Of a stretch of DNA of 36,165 nucleotides, positions 8,261 to 17,085 are shown piece by piece. Numbering within the stretch: position 1 is the first letter of the stretch; each line of letters starts with the position of its first letter. The stretch is from an uncultured Pluralibacter sp. GTDB lineage: Bacteria > Pseudomonadota > Gammaproteobacteria > Enterobacterales > Enterobacteriaceae. Made by a program: the position numbers and the translations under genes. The notes under the pieces were generated by a model. It was given only the letters and a program-made list of their open reading frames with translations. It was not told the origin of the DNA and searched no databases. The stretch lies in assembly GCF_913775985.1 (NCBI RefSeq), contig NZ_CAJYMB010000049.1, positions 1-36,165 on the forward strand, read 5' to 3'.

Positions 8261-8671
8261 TTATTTCAGGAGGAAATCTTCCAGAGTTTTACCCTGCTCA
8301 TCCATTGCTTTTTTGATCACGGCCGGAGTGCGACCCTGGCCAGTCCATGTTTTGGTTTCACCGTTTTCGTCTACATAGCTATATTTAGCCGGACGTGCTG
8401 CACGCTTGGTTTTCGTACCGGTTTTAACTGCGGACATGCTGTTCAGCAGTTCATTCGGGTCGATACCGTCAGCAATAAGCATTTCACGGTACTGCTGCAG
8501 TTTACGCGTGCGTTCTTCGATTTCAGCAGCCGCAGCGCTTTCTTCTTCACGACGTTCGTTAACAACAACTTCTAACTTTTCCAGCATTTCTTCGAGCGTT
8601 TCTAAAGTGCATTCTCTTGCCTGTGCACGAAGAGTACGGATGTTGTTCAAAATTTTAAGTGCTTCGCTCAT
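8261..8671 (-). CDS. hns: H-NS, nucleoid-structuring global repressor
   Basis: A 136-residue DNA-binding protein that silences AT-rich and horizontally acquired genes. Residues 1-80 are the coiled-coil oligomerisation region ([20 protein letters not shown]); residues about 92-136 are the DNA-binding domain with the AT-minor-groove hook TWTGQGRTP (108-116; Gln112-Gly113-Arg114). It is one residue shorter than E. coli H-NS and differs mainly in the linker ([18 protein letters not shown]). The 5' leader is about 37 nt from the predicted promoter. The AT-rich upstream region would allow H-NS autorepression, known in E. coli. Confidence 0.98.
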   Translation of the reverse strand: MSEALKILNNIRTLRAQARECTLETLEEMLEKLEVVVNERREEESAAAAEIEERTRKLQQYREMLIADGIDPNELLNSMSAVKTGTKTKRAARPAKYSYVDENGETKTWTGQGRTPAVIKKAMDEQGKTLEDFLLK

Positions 8672-8715
8672 TGTAGTATTCTCAAACTTATATTGTGGGG
8701 TGGTTTGTTTTTCTA

Positions 8716-8744
8716 ATAATAGAGCGTTAATTTCATATATGCAA
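8716..8744 (-). promoter_or_regulatory. hns promoter
   Basis: On the minus strand TTGCAT (8739-8744) and TATTAT (8716-8721) are separated by exactly 17 bp. The expected start point near 8709 gives a leader of about 37 nt, in line with the E. coli hns transcript. Confidence 0.7.
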
Positions 8745-8852
8745 TAGGGCTGATTGTAATGAAATCAAAAATACAGGCTGGTCTGTCATATTTATTAATA
8801 AAGGTAAGTTAAAAATTGCATGATCTCTCTCATCAGCCGAGGTCACTACTCT

Positions 8853-8881
8853 GGCATACACCCTTTTGGAGTATGCCTTTT
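8853..8881 (+). terminator. Terminator-like hairpin with no known upstream gene
   Basis: GGCATAC (8853-8859) and GTATGCC (8871-8877) form a perfect 7-bp stem with an 11-nt loop (inner CC/GG can also pair), followed by TTTT. It points in the plus direction, yet the nearest plus-strand gene upstream is galU, which has its own terminator. Confidence 0.5.
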
Positions 8882-8927
8882 AGGAGCAATGGTATACAAC
8901 TATATATCCTGTAATTCAAATCTTAAC

Positions 8928-8960
8928 TGAATAACGCACCGCTACAGCCAGCGTTATTCA
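8928..8960. repeat. 10-bp perfect inverted repeat upstream of tdk
   Basis: TGAATAACGC (8928-8937) and GCGTTATTCA (8951-8960) are exact reverse complements separated by 13 bp. No T-run follows, so a protein-binding operator or an RNA structural element is more likely than a terminator. Confidence 0.65.
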
Positions 8961-9175
8961 TCAAATGCTATAGCGTCTCTTATCAATAAACATTCATTAA
9001 CTTATGATTAATATCTGAACGGTTAAACGCCATAATCCAGATGTACATTAACGAATAATGCTTCATGTTTTGTGTGACCACATCGGATACCGGAGAGACT
9101 TACGTCCGCAACCGCAGGGCAATATGGTACAATTATCTGCATTGAACGATGATGATTTCTGGGGTGTTGCTGTAA

Positions 9176-9802
9176 ATGGCACAACTATATTTTTACTATT
9201 CTGCAATGAATGCCGGTAAATCGACGGCGCTTTTACAGTCCTCATATAATTACCAGGAGCGGGGAATGCGCACTCTGGTTTATACCGCCGAGATAGACGA
9301 CCGCTTTGGCGCCGGTAAAGTTAGCTCGCGCATCGGTCTTTCTTCGCCGGCGAGGCTTTATAACCAGCATACCGCGTTGTATAGCGACATCGCCGCTATG
9401 CACGCTCAGGAGGCCATCCACTGCGTGCTGGTGGACGAGAGCCAGTTTCTGACGCGACAGCAGGTCTACGACCTGTCTGAGGTCGTTGACGAGCTGGATA
9501 TCCCGGTGCTCTGTTACGGCCTGCGTACGGATTTCCGCGGCGAGCTATTTACCGGTAGTCAGTATCTATTAGCCTTGTCAGATAAGCTGGTGGAACTTAA
9601 GACTGTGTGTTTTTGCGGGCGTAAAGCGGGTATGGTGCTGCGCCTGGATCAAGCAGGCCGCCCTTATAACGAAGGGGAGCAGGTGGTGATCGGCGGCAAT
9701 GAGCGCTATGTCTCCGTCTGCCGCAAGCATTATAAAGAAGCGCTGATAGAAGGCTCCCTGACAATAGTTCAGCAGCGGGTGAGGGGTTCTGGCGCGGTTT
9801 AA
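9176..9802 (+). CDS. tdk: Tdk, thymidine kinase
   Basis: A 208-residue cytoplasmic enzyme that phosphorylates thymidine and deoxyuridine with ATP in pyrimidine salvage. The P-loop SAMNAGKST (9-17), the VDESQF segment with catalytic Glu88, and the C-terminal zinc cysteines (VCFCGRKAG and SVCRKH) are all present. The length is close to E. coli's 205. Upstream is the long hns-tdk gap; downstream is a shared terminator with adhE. Confidence 0.97.
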   Translation: MAQLYFYYSAMNAGKSTALLQSSYNYQERGMRTLVYTAEIDDRFGAGKVSSRIGLSSPARLYNQHTALYSDIAAMHAQEAIHCVLVDESQFLTRQQVYDLSEVVDELDIPVLCYGLRTDFRGELFTGSQYLLALSDKLVELKTVCFCGRKAGMVLRLDQAGRPYNEGEQVVIGGNERYVSVCRKHYKEALIEGSLTIVQQRVRGSGAV

Positions 9803-9831
9803 TCTGTCATTGTGATATCGGTTATAGCCAC

Positions 9832-9857
9832 AAAAAAACCCGCCATCAGGCGGGTTT
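9832..9857. terminator. Bidirectional terminator between tdk and adhE
   Basis: AAACCCGCC (9836-9844) and GGCGGGTTT (9849-9857) form a perfect 9-bp stem with an ATCA loop. A run of seven A (9832-9838) on one side gives a U-tract for adhE transcripts; the TTTCGTTT side serves tdk. Confidence 0.88.
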
Positions 9858-9876
9858 CGTTTACTGGCTTACGATA

Positions 9877-12552
9877 TTAAGCGTTCTTCTTCACTTTTTT
9901 ATCGGCTTTCGCCGGAGCCGCTGCTTTCACCTCTGTAGTGGCGCCCTCAACATAATCGCGTCCGTAGAAGGTATCCAGCAGGATTTGCTTCAGCTCGGCA
10001 ATCAGCGGGTAGCGCGGGTTAGCGCCGGTGCACTGGTCATCGAAAGCATCTTCTGACAGCTTATCAACGTGGGCCAGGAAATCGGCTTCCTGAACGCCAG
10101 CTTCGCGGATAGAACGCGGAATACCCAGTTCGGCTTTCAGACTCTCCAGCCAGCCCAGCAGTTTTTCGATCTTCGCTGCGGTGCGGTCGCCAGGGGCTGA
10201 CAGGCCGAGGTGATCGGCGATTTCAGCGTAGCGGCGGCGGGCCTGCGGGCGATCGTACTGGCTGAAAGCGGTCTGCTTGGTTGGATTGTCATTCGCGTTA
10301 TAGCGAATCACGTTGCTGATAAGCAGGGCGTTTGCCAGACCGTGCGGGATGTGGAACTGCGAGCCCAGCTTATGCGCCATTGAGTGACACACGCCGAGGA
10401 AGGCGTTTGCAAACGCGATACCGGCAATAGTCGCTGCACTGTGAACGCGCTCGCGGGCAACCGGATTTTTACTGCCTTCGTGGTAAGACGCCGGCAGATT
10501 CTCTTTCAGCAGTTTGAGCGCCTGCAGAGCCTGACCGTCGGAGAACTCGGAGGCCAGTACGGAAGCGTAGGCTTCCAGCGCGTGGGTAACCGCATCGAGG
10601 CCACCGAAAGCGCACAGCGACTTCGGCATGTCCATCACCAGGTTGGCATCCACAATCGCCATATCCGGCGTCAGGGCGTAGTCGGCCAGCGGATATTTCT
10701 GTCCGGTAGCATCGTCGGTCACAACTGCAAACGGCGTAACTTCAGAGCCGGTACCTGAAGTGGTGGTAACAGCGATCATTTTCGCTTTTACGCCCATTTT
10801 CGGGAATTTGTAGATACGCTTACGGATATCCATAAAGCGCAGCGCCAGCTCTTCAAACGCAGTTTCCGGGTGCTCGTACATCACCCACATAATTTTCGCC
10901 GCATCCATCGGGGAACCGCCGCCGAGAGCGATAATCACGTCCGGCTTGAAGGAGTTAGCCAGGTCGGCGCCTTTGCGCACGACGCTCAGGGTTGGGTCGG
11001 CTTCTACTTCAAAAAATACCTCAACTTCAACACCGGCGGCCTTCAGCACGGAAGTGATCTGATCCGCATAGCCGTTGTTGAACAGGAAGCGGTCGGTTAC
11101 CACCAGCGCACGCTTGTGCCCATCGGTGATAACTTCATCCAGTGCGATAGGCAGTGAACCGCGACGGAAGTAGATTGATTTCGGAAGCTTGTGCCACAAC
11201 ATATTTTCAGCTCGCTTAGCAACGGTTTTCTTGTTGATCAGATGCTTAGGACCAACGTTCTCAGAGATGGAGTTACCACCCCATGAACCACATCCCAGAG
11301 TCAGGGACGGCGCGAGTTTAAAGTTGTACAGGTCACCGATACCGCCCTGGGAGGCCGGTGTGTTGATCAGAATACGTGCGGTCTTCATTTTGTCGCCGAA
11401 GAACTTAACGCGCTCCGGCTGGTTGTCCTGATCGGTGTACAGGCACGAGGTGTGGCCAATACCGCCCATCTCCACCAGTTTCTCTGCTTTATTTACCGCA
11501 TCGTCAAAGTCTTTGGCGCGGTACATCGCGAGGGTTGGAGAAAGTTTTTCGTGGGCAAACGGCTCAGACTCATCCACGGCGGACACTTCGCCAATCAGAA
11601 TTTTAGTGCTGGCCGGTACGGTAAAGCCTGCCAGTTCAGCGATTTTTGCTGCCGGCTGGCCAACGATAGCGGCATTCAGCGCGCCGTTTTTCAGGATGAT
11701 GTTCTGAACGGCTTTCAGCTCGCTGCCCTGCAGCATGTAGCCGCCGTGGGTTTCAAAACGCTCGCGAACCGCATCATAGACCGAATCTACAACCACAACA
11801 GACTGTTCGGAGGCGCAGATAACGCCGTTATCGAAAGTTTTAGACATCAGCACGGAGGCCACCGCACGTTTGATGTCTGCGGTTTCGTCAATAACCACTG
11901 GCGTGTTGCCGGCGCCAACGCCGATAGCCGGTTTACCGGAGCTGTAGGCTGCTTTAACCATGCCCGGACCGCCGGTCGCCAGGATCATATTGATATCCGG
12001 GTGATGCATCAGCGCATTAGACAGCTCGACGGAAGGCTGATCGATCCAGCCGATAAGATCTTTCGGTGCGCCCGCGGCGATAGCAGCCTGCAGAACGATG
12101 TCTGCTGCTTTGTTGGTGGCGTCTTTAGCACGAGGATGCGGAGAGAAGATAATACCGTTACGGGTTTTCAGGCTGATCAGCGATTTGAAAATCGCGGTTG
12201 AGGTTGGGTTGGTGGTTGGAACGATGCCGCAGATGATACCAATCGGTTCGGCGATGGTGATGGTACCAAAGGTGTCATCTTCAGAGAGGACGCCACAGGT
12301 TTTTTCATCTTTATAGGCATTATAAATGTACTCGGAAGCAAAGTGGTTTTTGATCACTTTATCTTCAACAATCCCCATGCCGGATTCGGCAACGGCCAGT
12401 TTTGCTAATGGAATTCGAGCATTTGCGGCAGCCAGGGCGGCAGCGCGGAAAATTTTATCAACCTGTTCTTGAGTAAAGTTGGCATATTCCCGCTGAGCTT
12501 TTTTTACGCGCTCGACGAGGGCGTTGAGTTCAGCAACGTTAGTAACAGCCAT
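9877..12552 (-). CDS. adhE: AdhE, bifunctional acetaldehyde-CoA/alcohol dehydrogenase
   Basis: An 891-residue enzyme, the same length as in E. coli, that converts acetyl-CoA to acetaldehyde and then ethanol with NADH, regenerating NAD in fermentation. Residues 1 to about 440 are the aldehyde dehydrogenase part with catalytic Cys246 (NGVICASEQ). From about 450 on is the iron-dependent alcohol dehydrogenase with GGGSPMDAAK and the iron-ligand segments FGGLDAVTHALEAY and GVCHSMAHKLGSQFHIPHG. The protein assembles into spirosome filaments in E. coli. The Lys/Ala-rich tail VKAAAPAKADKKVKKNA is variable. AGGAG lies 6 nt before the ATG. A long upstream region fits the known complex control of this gene. 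Confidence 0.98.
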   Translation of the reverse strand: MAVTNVAELNALVERVKKAQREYANFTQEQVDKIFRAAALAAANARIPLAKLAVAESGMGIVEDKVIKNHFASEYIYNAYKDEKTCGVLSEDDTFGTITIAEPIGIICGIVPTTNPTSTAIFKSLISLKTRNGIIFSPHPRAKDATNKAADIVLQAAIAAGAPKDLIGWIDQPSVELSNALMHHPDINMILATGGPGMVKAAYSSGKPAIGVGAGNTPVVIDETADIKRAVASVLMSKTFDNGVICASEQSVVVVDSVYDAVRERFETHGGYMLQGSELKAVQNIILKNGALNAAIVGQPAAKIAELAGFTVPASTKILIGEVSAVDESEPFAHEKLSPTLAMYRAKDFDDAVNKAEKLVEMGGIGHTSCLYTDQDNQPERVKFFGDKMKTARILINTPASQGGIGDLYNFKLAPSLTLGCGSWGGNSISENVGPKHLINKKTVAKRAENMLWHKLPKSIYFRRGSLPIALDEVITDGHKRALVVTDRFLFNNGYADQITSVLKAAGVEVEVFFEVEADPTLSVVRKGADLANSFKPDVIIALGGGSPMDAAKIMWVMYEHPETAFEELALRFMDIRKRIYKFPKMGVKAKMIAVTTTSGTGSEVTPFAVVTDDATGQKYPLADYALTPDMAIVDANLVMDMPKSLCAFGGLDAVTHALEAYASVLASEFSDGQALQALKLLKENLPASYHEGSKNPVARERVHSAATIAGIAFANAFLGVCHSMAHKLGSQFHIPHGLANALLISNVIRYNANDNPTKQTAFSQYDRPQARRRYAEIADHLGLSAPGDRTAAKIEKLLGWLESLKAELGIPRSIREAGVQEADFLAHVDKLSEDAFDDQCTGANPRYPLIAELKQILLDTFYGRDYVEGATTEVKAAAPAKADKKVKKNA

Positions 12553-13039
12553 AATGCTCTCCTGATAATGTTAAACTTTTTTAGTAAAGCAGTTGCGCAA
12601 GCCCCAGTATAGACGACGGGGAGTAGTGCTGATGTAACACACAGTAAATTAACGTTTTTTTACGTTCTGTTCGCACGACTGATTTACTAAAAAAGCCTTG
12701 TCCATTTCAGCCTCAGTTCAGAAATTGATATCCTCTGTTGGCATTATCAAGATTACCCACTTCTAAGTAGAAAATACGTGATCGGCGTCAAGATTAACGC
12801 AAGCTGACACCTTTCAGCAGGCGGTTTTTGTGCGGTTTTGTAAATTATTAAAATCCAGATGAGCTGTGGGACCGGGTTGTTCGCACTACAGGTTTATTAA
12901 TGAATATTACGCGCCCCGCCGTGCTCGGGCGGCCAGGGCAAATTTCGCGTGAACAACGTGAATAAAAAGCGTATCTTCAGCACAATTTTGCGCTTCGTTT
13001 CATTGTGCTCATTTTGTTTGATAAGGCCGCTTTAATACC
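12553..13039. other. adhE-ychE divergent regulatory region
   Basis: These 487 bases carry no supported gene. They hold the promoters of adhE (minus) and ychE (plus). In E. coli adhE has a long leader processed by RNase III and is controlled by Cra, Fis and NarL; I cannot assign these sites individually. Visible elements are an AACGT/ACGTT inverted repeat with a run of T between (about 12651-12666) and a GC-rich patch near 12910-12940. Confidence 0.6.
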
Positions 13040-13687
13040 GTGATACAGACGCTTTTCGATTTTCCAACCTACATCAAGTTTTTCATTGGCCTGTTTGCAC
13101 TGGTAAACCCGGTGGGGATCATCCCTGTCTTTATCAGTATGACCAGCTACCAGACCGCGCCGGCGCGTAACAAAACCAACATGACGGCGAACCTCTCTGT
13201 CGCCATCATTTTGTGGACGTCACTGTTTCTGGGAAACGGCATCCTGCAGGCATTTGGGATCTCTATTGACTCGTTTCGTATCGCGGGCGGTATTCTGGTG
13301 GTGACCATCGCCATGTCGATGATCAGCGGTAAACTTGGCGAGGATAAGCAGAACAAGCAGGAAAAATCAGAGACAGCCATACGTGAAAGCGTGGGCGTTG
13401 TTCCACTGGCGCTGCCTTTGATGGCGGGGCCGGGCGCAATCAGCTCTACTATTGTCTGGGGCACGCGCTATCATAACATCGCTCACCTGATCGGGTTTTC
13501 TGTCGCTATCGCGCTGTTTGCCGCCTGCTGCTGGGGGCTTTTTCGCATCGCGCCGTGGCTTGTTCGCCTGCTGGGACAGACCGGTATTAACGTCATTACC
13601 CGTATTATGGGCCTGCTGCTGATGTCGCTGGGCATCGAGTTTATCGTCGCCGGCATAAAATCCAGCTTCCCCGGGCTCCTTAGTTAA
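13040..13687 (+). CDS. ychE: YchE, MarC-family (UPF0056) inner-membrane protein
   Basis: A 215-residue hydrophobic protein with about six membrane segments and the family features FALVNPVGIIPVFI at the N-terminus and LPLMAGPGAISSTIV in the middle. Function is unknown; the MarC family was once linked to antibiotic resistance, but this was not upheld. Translation starts at GTG (13040), giving MIQTLFDFPTYIKFF as in E. coli. It is divergent from adhE and precedes the opp operon, as in E. coli. Confidence 0.93.
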   Translation: MIQTLFDFPTYIKFFIGLFALVNPVGIIPVFISMTSYQTAPARNKTNMTANLSVAIILWTSLFLGNGILQAFGISIDSFRIAGGILVVTIAMSMISGKLGEDKQNKQEKSETAIRESVGVVPLALPLMAGPGAISSTIVWGTRYHNIAHLIGFSVAIALFAACCWGLFRIAPWLVRLLGQTGINVITRIMGLLLMSLGIEFIVAGIKSSFPGLLS

Positions 13688-13695
13688 TCCCTTTT

Positions 13696-13733
13696 GGGTA
13701 GCGCGAAGCCGCCACACTTGCGCGCTGCCCTTA
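13696..13733 (+). terminator. Possible ychE terminator
   Basis: GGGTAGCGCG (13696-13705) pairs with CGCGCTGCCC (13721-13730) over 10 bp with one G-U pair and a 15-nt loop. It starts 9 nt after the ychE stop. Only TTAT follows, so termination may be weak or Rho-assisted. Confidence 0.5.
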
Positions 13734-14439
13734 TCAACTATTAGCAAATCCTATCAATTAATTTGAAAATAGCGCCGCTGAGCGGATCGCCCGTTTTCAC
13801 ATGTTCTATTTATATTCAACGTGTTGATGAGTTTCCTTGCTCCGTCTTTCGGCGCGGCCATTGCTATTTCTTTCCACTCGCGTCGAGAGGCTTGCTGTGC
13901 TTTCAGCGAAATGATAATAGTAATTTATCCCTGGCAGCAGAGTTATGTGCTAAATAATGACCAGATGTTAATTTTTTGTGCAAGAATTGGTCGCCCGGCA
14001 CAGGCCGACACTGTTGAATGAAGAATTTATTATAATTTATTGTTATTAAAAGATATTCCAATTATTCATTAATGTGTGTCGTTAACCTGATCGCGGCTGT
14101 AAGAGGGATAAAAGCGCATCAGTTAACAATTTTGCAAAATGTATTGGCGAGCGGGATATTCCTTTGATACTTTCCGGCGGTAATACGCGCGAAACAGATC
14201 CATAGATGAGAGTGATTATCATCTCTTGTCTGAACATCGTTTATGCCATCCCGGCAGGGGATGAGGCAAAAGAATCGACGCCAGGCTGCCAGCAGAGCGG
14301 CCGTAATAAATAAGTCGATGATAGCAGCAGTTAAAAATAACACCCGGCGGACGCTCTCACTCCTGCGCCAACGGGCCGCGCAAGCGGGATAAAACAGGCT
14401 GGTTGAACCAGTAATTATAATGAGCGGAGTATCAACACA
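13734..14439 (+). other. oppA upstream region and leader
   Basis: About 700 bases without a convincing gene. The AT-rich first half (to about 14080) has only short unconserved open frames. A hairpin CATCCC/GGGATG (14247-14252/14258-14263) lies in the likely leader. The last 20 bases have GGAG (14424 region) and a CA-rich stretch, AACACAATGACCATCATCAC, around the start codon. In E. coli and Salmonella such CA-rich DNA at oppA is where the GU-rich part of GcvB sRNA binds; GcvB control here is an inference by homology. Confidence 0.5.
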
Positions 14440-16068
14440 ATGACCATCATCACAAAAAAAAGTCTTATCACCGCAGGCATTCTGACGGCGCTATTCGCAG
14501 GAAGCGTTATGGCAGCAGAGGTTCCTGCGGGCGTTACGCTGGCAGCGAAACAGGAGCTGGTACGTAACAATGGCTCCGAGCCACAGTCTCTGGACCCGCA
14601 TAAAATTGAGGGCGTGCCGGAATCAAATATTAGCCGCGACCTGTTTGAAGGTTTGCTGGTCAGCGATTTAAACGGTCACCCGATTCCGGGCGTGGCTGAG
14701 AAGTGGGAAAATAAAGATTTTAAAGTCTGGACCTTCCACCTGCGTAAGGACGCAAAGTGGTCCAACGGCGATCCGGTGACTGCACAGGACTTCGTTTACA
14801 GCTGGCAGCGGGTTTCTGACCCTAAGACTGCCTCTCCGTACGCGAGCTTTCTTCAGTACGGCCATTTAGTTAATGTTGATGATGTAATCGCCGGTAAAAA
14901 GCCCGTTACCGATCTGGGTGTTAAAGCCATTGACGACCATACCCTTGAAGTGACCCTCAGCGAGCCGGTGCCTTATTTTTATAAGCTGCTGACACATCCG
15001 ACAACTTCTCCAGTGCCGAAAGCCGTGATTGAGAAATACGGCGACAAATGGACCCAGCCGGCCAATATCGTTACCAACGGTGCCTACAAGCTAACTGACT
15101 GGGTAGTCAACGAGCGCATCGTGATGGAGCGCAATCCCAACTACTGGAACAATGCCAAAACGGTCATCAACAAGGTCACCTATCTGCCCATTTCTTCTGA
15201 AGTTACCGATGTTAACCGCTACCGCAGCGGTGAAATCGATATGACCTACAACAACCTGCCTATCGAACTTTTTCAGAAGCTTAAAAAAGAAATTCCTAAA
15301 GAATTGCACGTCGATCCTTATCTGTGCACCTATTACTACGAAATAAACAACCAGAAAGCGCCGTTTACCGATGTGCACGTGCGTACCGCGCTCAAGCTGG
15401 GCATGGACCGCGATATTATTGTCAATAAAGTTAAAAATCAGGGCGACTTACCGGCCTTTGGTTTTACTCCGCCTTATATTGACGGGGCGAAGCTGACCAA
15501 GCCCGAGTGGTTCACCTGGACTCAGGAAAAGCGTAACGCGGAGGCGAAAAAGTTACTTGCCGAAGCGGGCTACACCGCCGATAAACCGCTGACATTTAAT
15601 CTGCTGTATAACACCTCCGATCTCCACAAAAAGCTGGCCATTGCCGCCGCGGCTATCTGGAGAAAAAATCTCGGTGTTAATGTGAAGCTGGAAAACCAGG
15701 AGTGGAAAACCTTCCTCGATACCCGACATCAGGCGACATTCGACGTTGCGCGCGCGGGCTGGTGTGCGGATTATAATGAGCCGACGTCATTCCTGAATAT
15801 CATGGTTTCTAACAGCTCAAGTAACACCTCTCATTATAAGAGCCCGGCGTTTGATAAAATTATTGCCGACACGCTTAAAGTTTCAAATGAAGGTGAGCGC
15901 AGCGAACTTTACAACAAAGCAGAACAGCAGCTGGATAAAGATTCCGCAATTGTGCCCGTTTACTATTACGTAAACGCTCGTCTTGTTAAACCGTGGGTTG
16001 GGGGTTACACCGGAAAAGATCCGATGGATAATACCTATACCAGAGATATGTATATCATTAAGCACTAA
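14440..16068 (+). CDS. oppA: OppA, periplasmic oligopeptide-binding protein
   Basis: A 542-residue solute-binding protein of family 5 that captures peptides of two to five residues and hands them to OppBCDF. Residues 1 to about 26 are a signal peptide (KKSLITAGILTALFAGSVMA, cleavage after VMA). The mature protein opens AEVPAGVTLAAKQELVRNNG and has the family signatures SLDPHKIEGVPESNISRDLF and WVVNERIVMERNPNYW. It is close in length to E. coli OppA (543). It is the first gene of the opp operon, with an 82-nt gap and a strong hairpin before oppB. Confidence 0.98.
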   Translation: MTIITKKSLITAGILTALFAGSVMAAEVPAGVTLAAKQELVRNNGSEPQSLDPHKIEGVPESNISRDLFEGLLVSDLNGHPIPGVAEKWENKDFKVWTFHLRKDAKWSNGDPVTAQDFVYSWQRVSDPKTASPYASFLQYGHLVNVDDVIAGKKPVTDLGVKAIDDHTLEVTLSEPVPYFYKLLTHPTTSPVPKAVIEKYGDKWTQPANIVTNGAYKLTDWVVNERIVMERNPNYWNNAKTVINKVTYLPISSEVTDVNRYRSGEIDMTYNNLPIELFQKLKKEIPKELHVDPYLCTYYYEINNQKAPFTDVHVRTALKLGMDRDIIVNKVKNQGDLPAFGFTPPYIDGAKLTKPEWFTWTQEKRNAEAKKLLAEAGYTADKPLTFNLLYNTSDLHKKLAIAAAAIWRKNLGVNVKLENQEWKTFLDTRHQATFDVARAGWCADYNEPTSFLNIMVSNSSSNTSHYKSPAFDKIIADTLKVSNEGERSELYNKAEQQLDKDSAIVPVYYYVNARLVKPWVGGYTGKDPMDNTYTRDMYIIKH

Positions 16069-16077
16069 TGGCAAGCG

Positions 16078-16101
16078 GCAGGGCAGCAGATGCTGCCCTG
16101 C
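16078..16101 (+). promoter_or_regulatory. Strong mRNA hairpin between oppA and oppB
   Basis: GCAGGGCAGCA (16078-16088) and TGCTGCCCTGC (16091-16101) form a perfect 11-bp stem around GA, effectively an AGAT tetraloop. No T-run follows. Such intercistronic hairpins stabilise the 3' end of the upstream message and would explain why the binding protein is made in excess over the membrane parts. Confidence 0.8.
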
Positions 16102-16150
16102 AGTGTCTGAATAATCGGTAGGCAAAGGCACACGCCATAAGGTACGGGCA

Positions 16151-17071
16151 ATGTTAAAATTTATTCTACGTCGCTGTCTTGAAGCGATCCCCACGCTCTT
16201 TATTCTGATCACCATCTCCTTCTTTATGATGCGCCTGGCGCCCGGCAGTCCCTTTACCGGGGAACGCACGCTGCCGCCGGAAGTGATGGCAAACATCGAA
16301 GCCAAATATCATCTTAACGATCCCATCGGCCTGCAGTACGTCAACTATCTGAAGCAGCTGGCGCACGGTGATTTTGGCCCGTCTTTTAAGTACAAAGATT
16401 ACACGGTGAATGACCTGGTGGCGTCCAGCTTCCCGGTCTCGGCAAAACTCGGTGCGGCGGCGTTTATTCTGGCTCTCGTGCTGGGCGTCACCGCTGGCGT
16501 TATTGCCGCGCTTAAGCAAAATACGAAATGGGATTTTGCCGTGATGGGCGTGGCGATGACTGGCGTGGTTATTCCGAGCTTCGTGGTCGCGCCGCTGCTG
16601 GTGATGGTCTTCGCCATTATGCTGCACTGGCTCCCCGGCGGCGGCTGGAACGGCGGGGCGCTCAAGTTCATGATCCTGCCGATGGTGGCGCTGTCGCTGG
16701 CCTATATTGCCAGCATCGCGCGTATCACCCGCGGCTCGATGATTGAGGTGCTGCACTCCAACTTTATCCGCACCGCGAGGGCGAAAGGGCTGCCGATGCG
16801 CCGCATTATCTTTCGCCACGCGCTGAAGCCGGCGCTGCTGCCGGTTCTCTCTTATCTCGGTCCGGCGTTCGTTGGGATTATTACCGGCTCGATGGTTATT
16901 GAAACCATCTACGGCCTGCCGGGTATTGGTCAGCTTTTTGTTAACGGTGCCCTTAACCGCGACTATTCGCTGGTGCTGAGCCTCACGATTCTGGTGGGCG
17001 CGCTGACCATTCTGTTTAACGCTATCGTTGATGTGCTGTATGCCGTTATCGATCCGAAAATTCGTTACTGA
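16151..17071 (+). CDS. oppB: OppB, oligopeptide ABC transporter permease
   Basis: A 306-residue inner-membrane subunit with six predicted helices, the first at residues about 9-30. The EAA-type loop that contacts the ATPases is visible as FIRTARAKGLPMRRIIFRHALKPALLP in the middle. It pairs with OppC to form the channel. Length equals the E. coli protein. GGTACGGGCA precedes the ATG, a weak binding site. A 14-nt gap to oppC shows a tight operon. Confidence 0.97.
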   Translation: MLKFILRRCLEAIPTLFILITISFFMMRLAPGSPFTGERTLPPEVMANIEAKYHLNDPIGLQYVNYLKQLAHGDFGPSFKYKDYTVNDLVASSFPVSAKLGAAAFILALVLGVTAGVIAALKQNTKWDFAVMGVAMTGVVIPSFVVAPLLVMVFAIMLHWLPGGGWNGGALKFMILPMVALSLAYIASIARITRGSMIEVLHSNFIRTARAKGLPMRRIIFRHALKPALLPVLSYLGPAFVGIITGSMVIETIYGLPGIGQLFVNGALNRDYSLVLSLTILVGALTILFNAIVDVLYAVIDPKIRY

Positions 17072-17085
17072 GGCCGGAGTACGCC

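Larger units (their letters stand above)
8745..9175. other. hns-tdk intergenic region, AT-rich
   Basis: No protein-coding gene is supported in these 431 bases. The part next to hns is very AT-rich and contains a 12-bp palindrome TTTATTAATAAA (8791-8802), compatible with H-NS binding. Two clearer structures follow, a terminator-like hairpin at 8853 and a 10-bp inverted repeat at 8928, listed separately. The tdk promoter should lie in the last 150 bp but I cannot name it with confidence. Confidence 0.6.

Noticed and set aside
12726-12751. TTGAT and ATCAA half sites suggesting an FNR box upstream of adhE
   Set aside because: The spacing is about 16 bp instead of 4, so it does not fit FNR.
13763-14021. 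Two 64-66-codon overlapping frames in the ychE-oppA gap
   Set aside because: No binding site, no recognised family, odd cysteine- and serine-rich composition; probably chance.
14205-14223. Fur-box-like sequence upstream of oppA
   Set aside because: Only about 12 of 19 positions agree with the consensus by my count, and opp is not a known iron gene.
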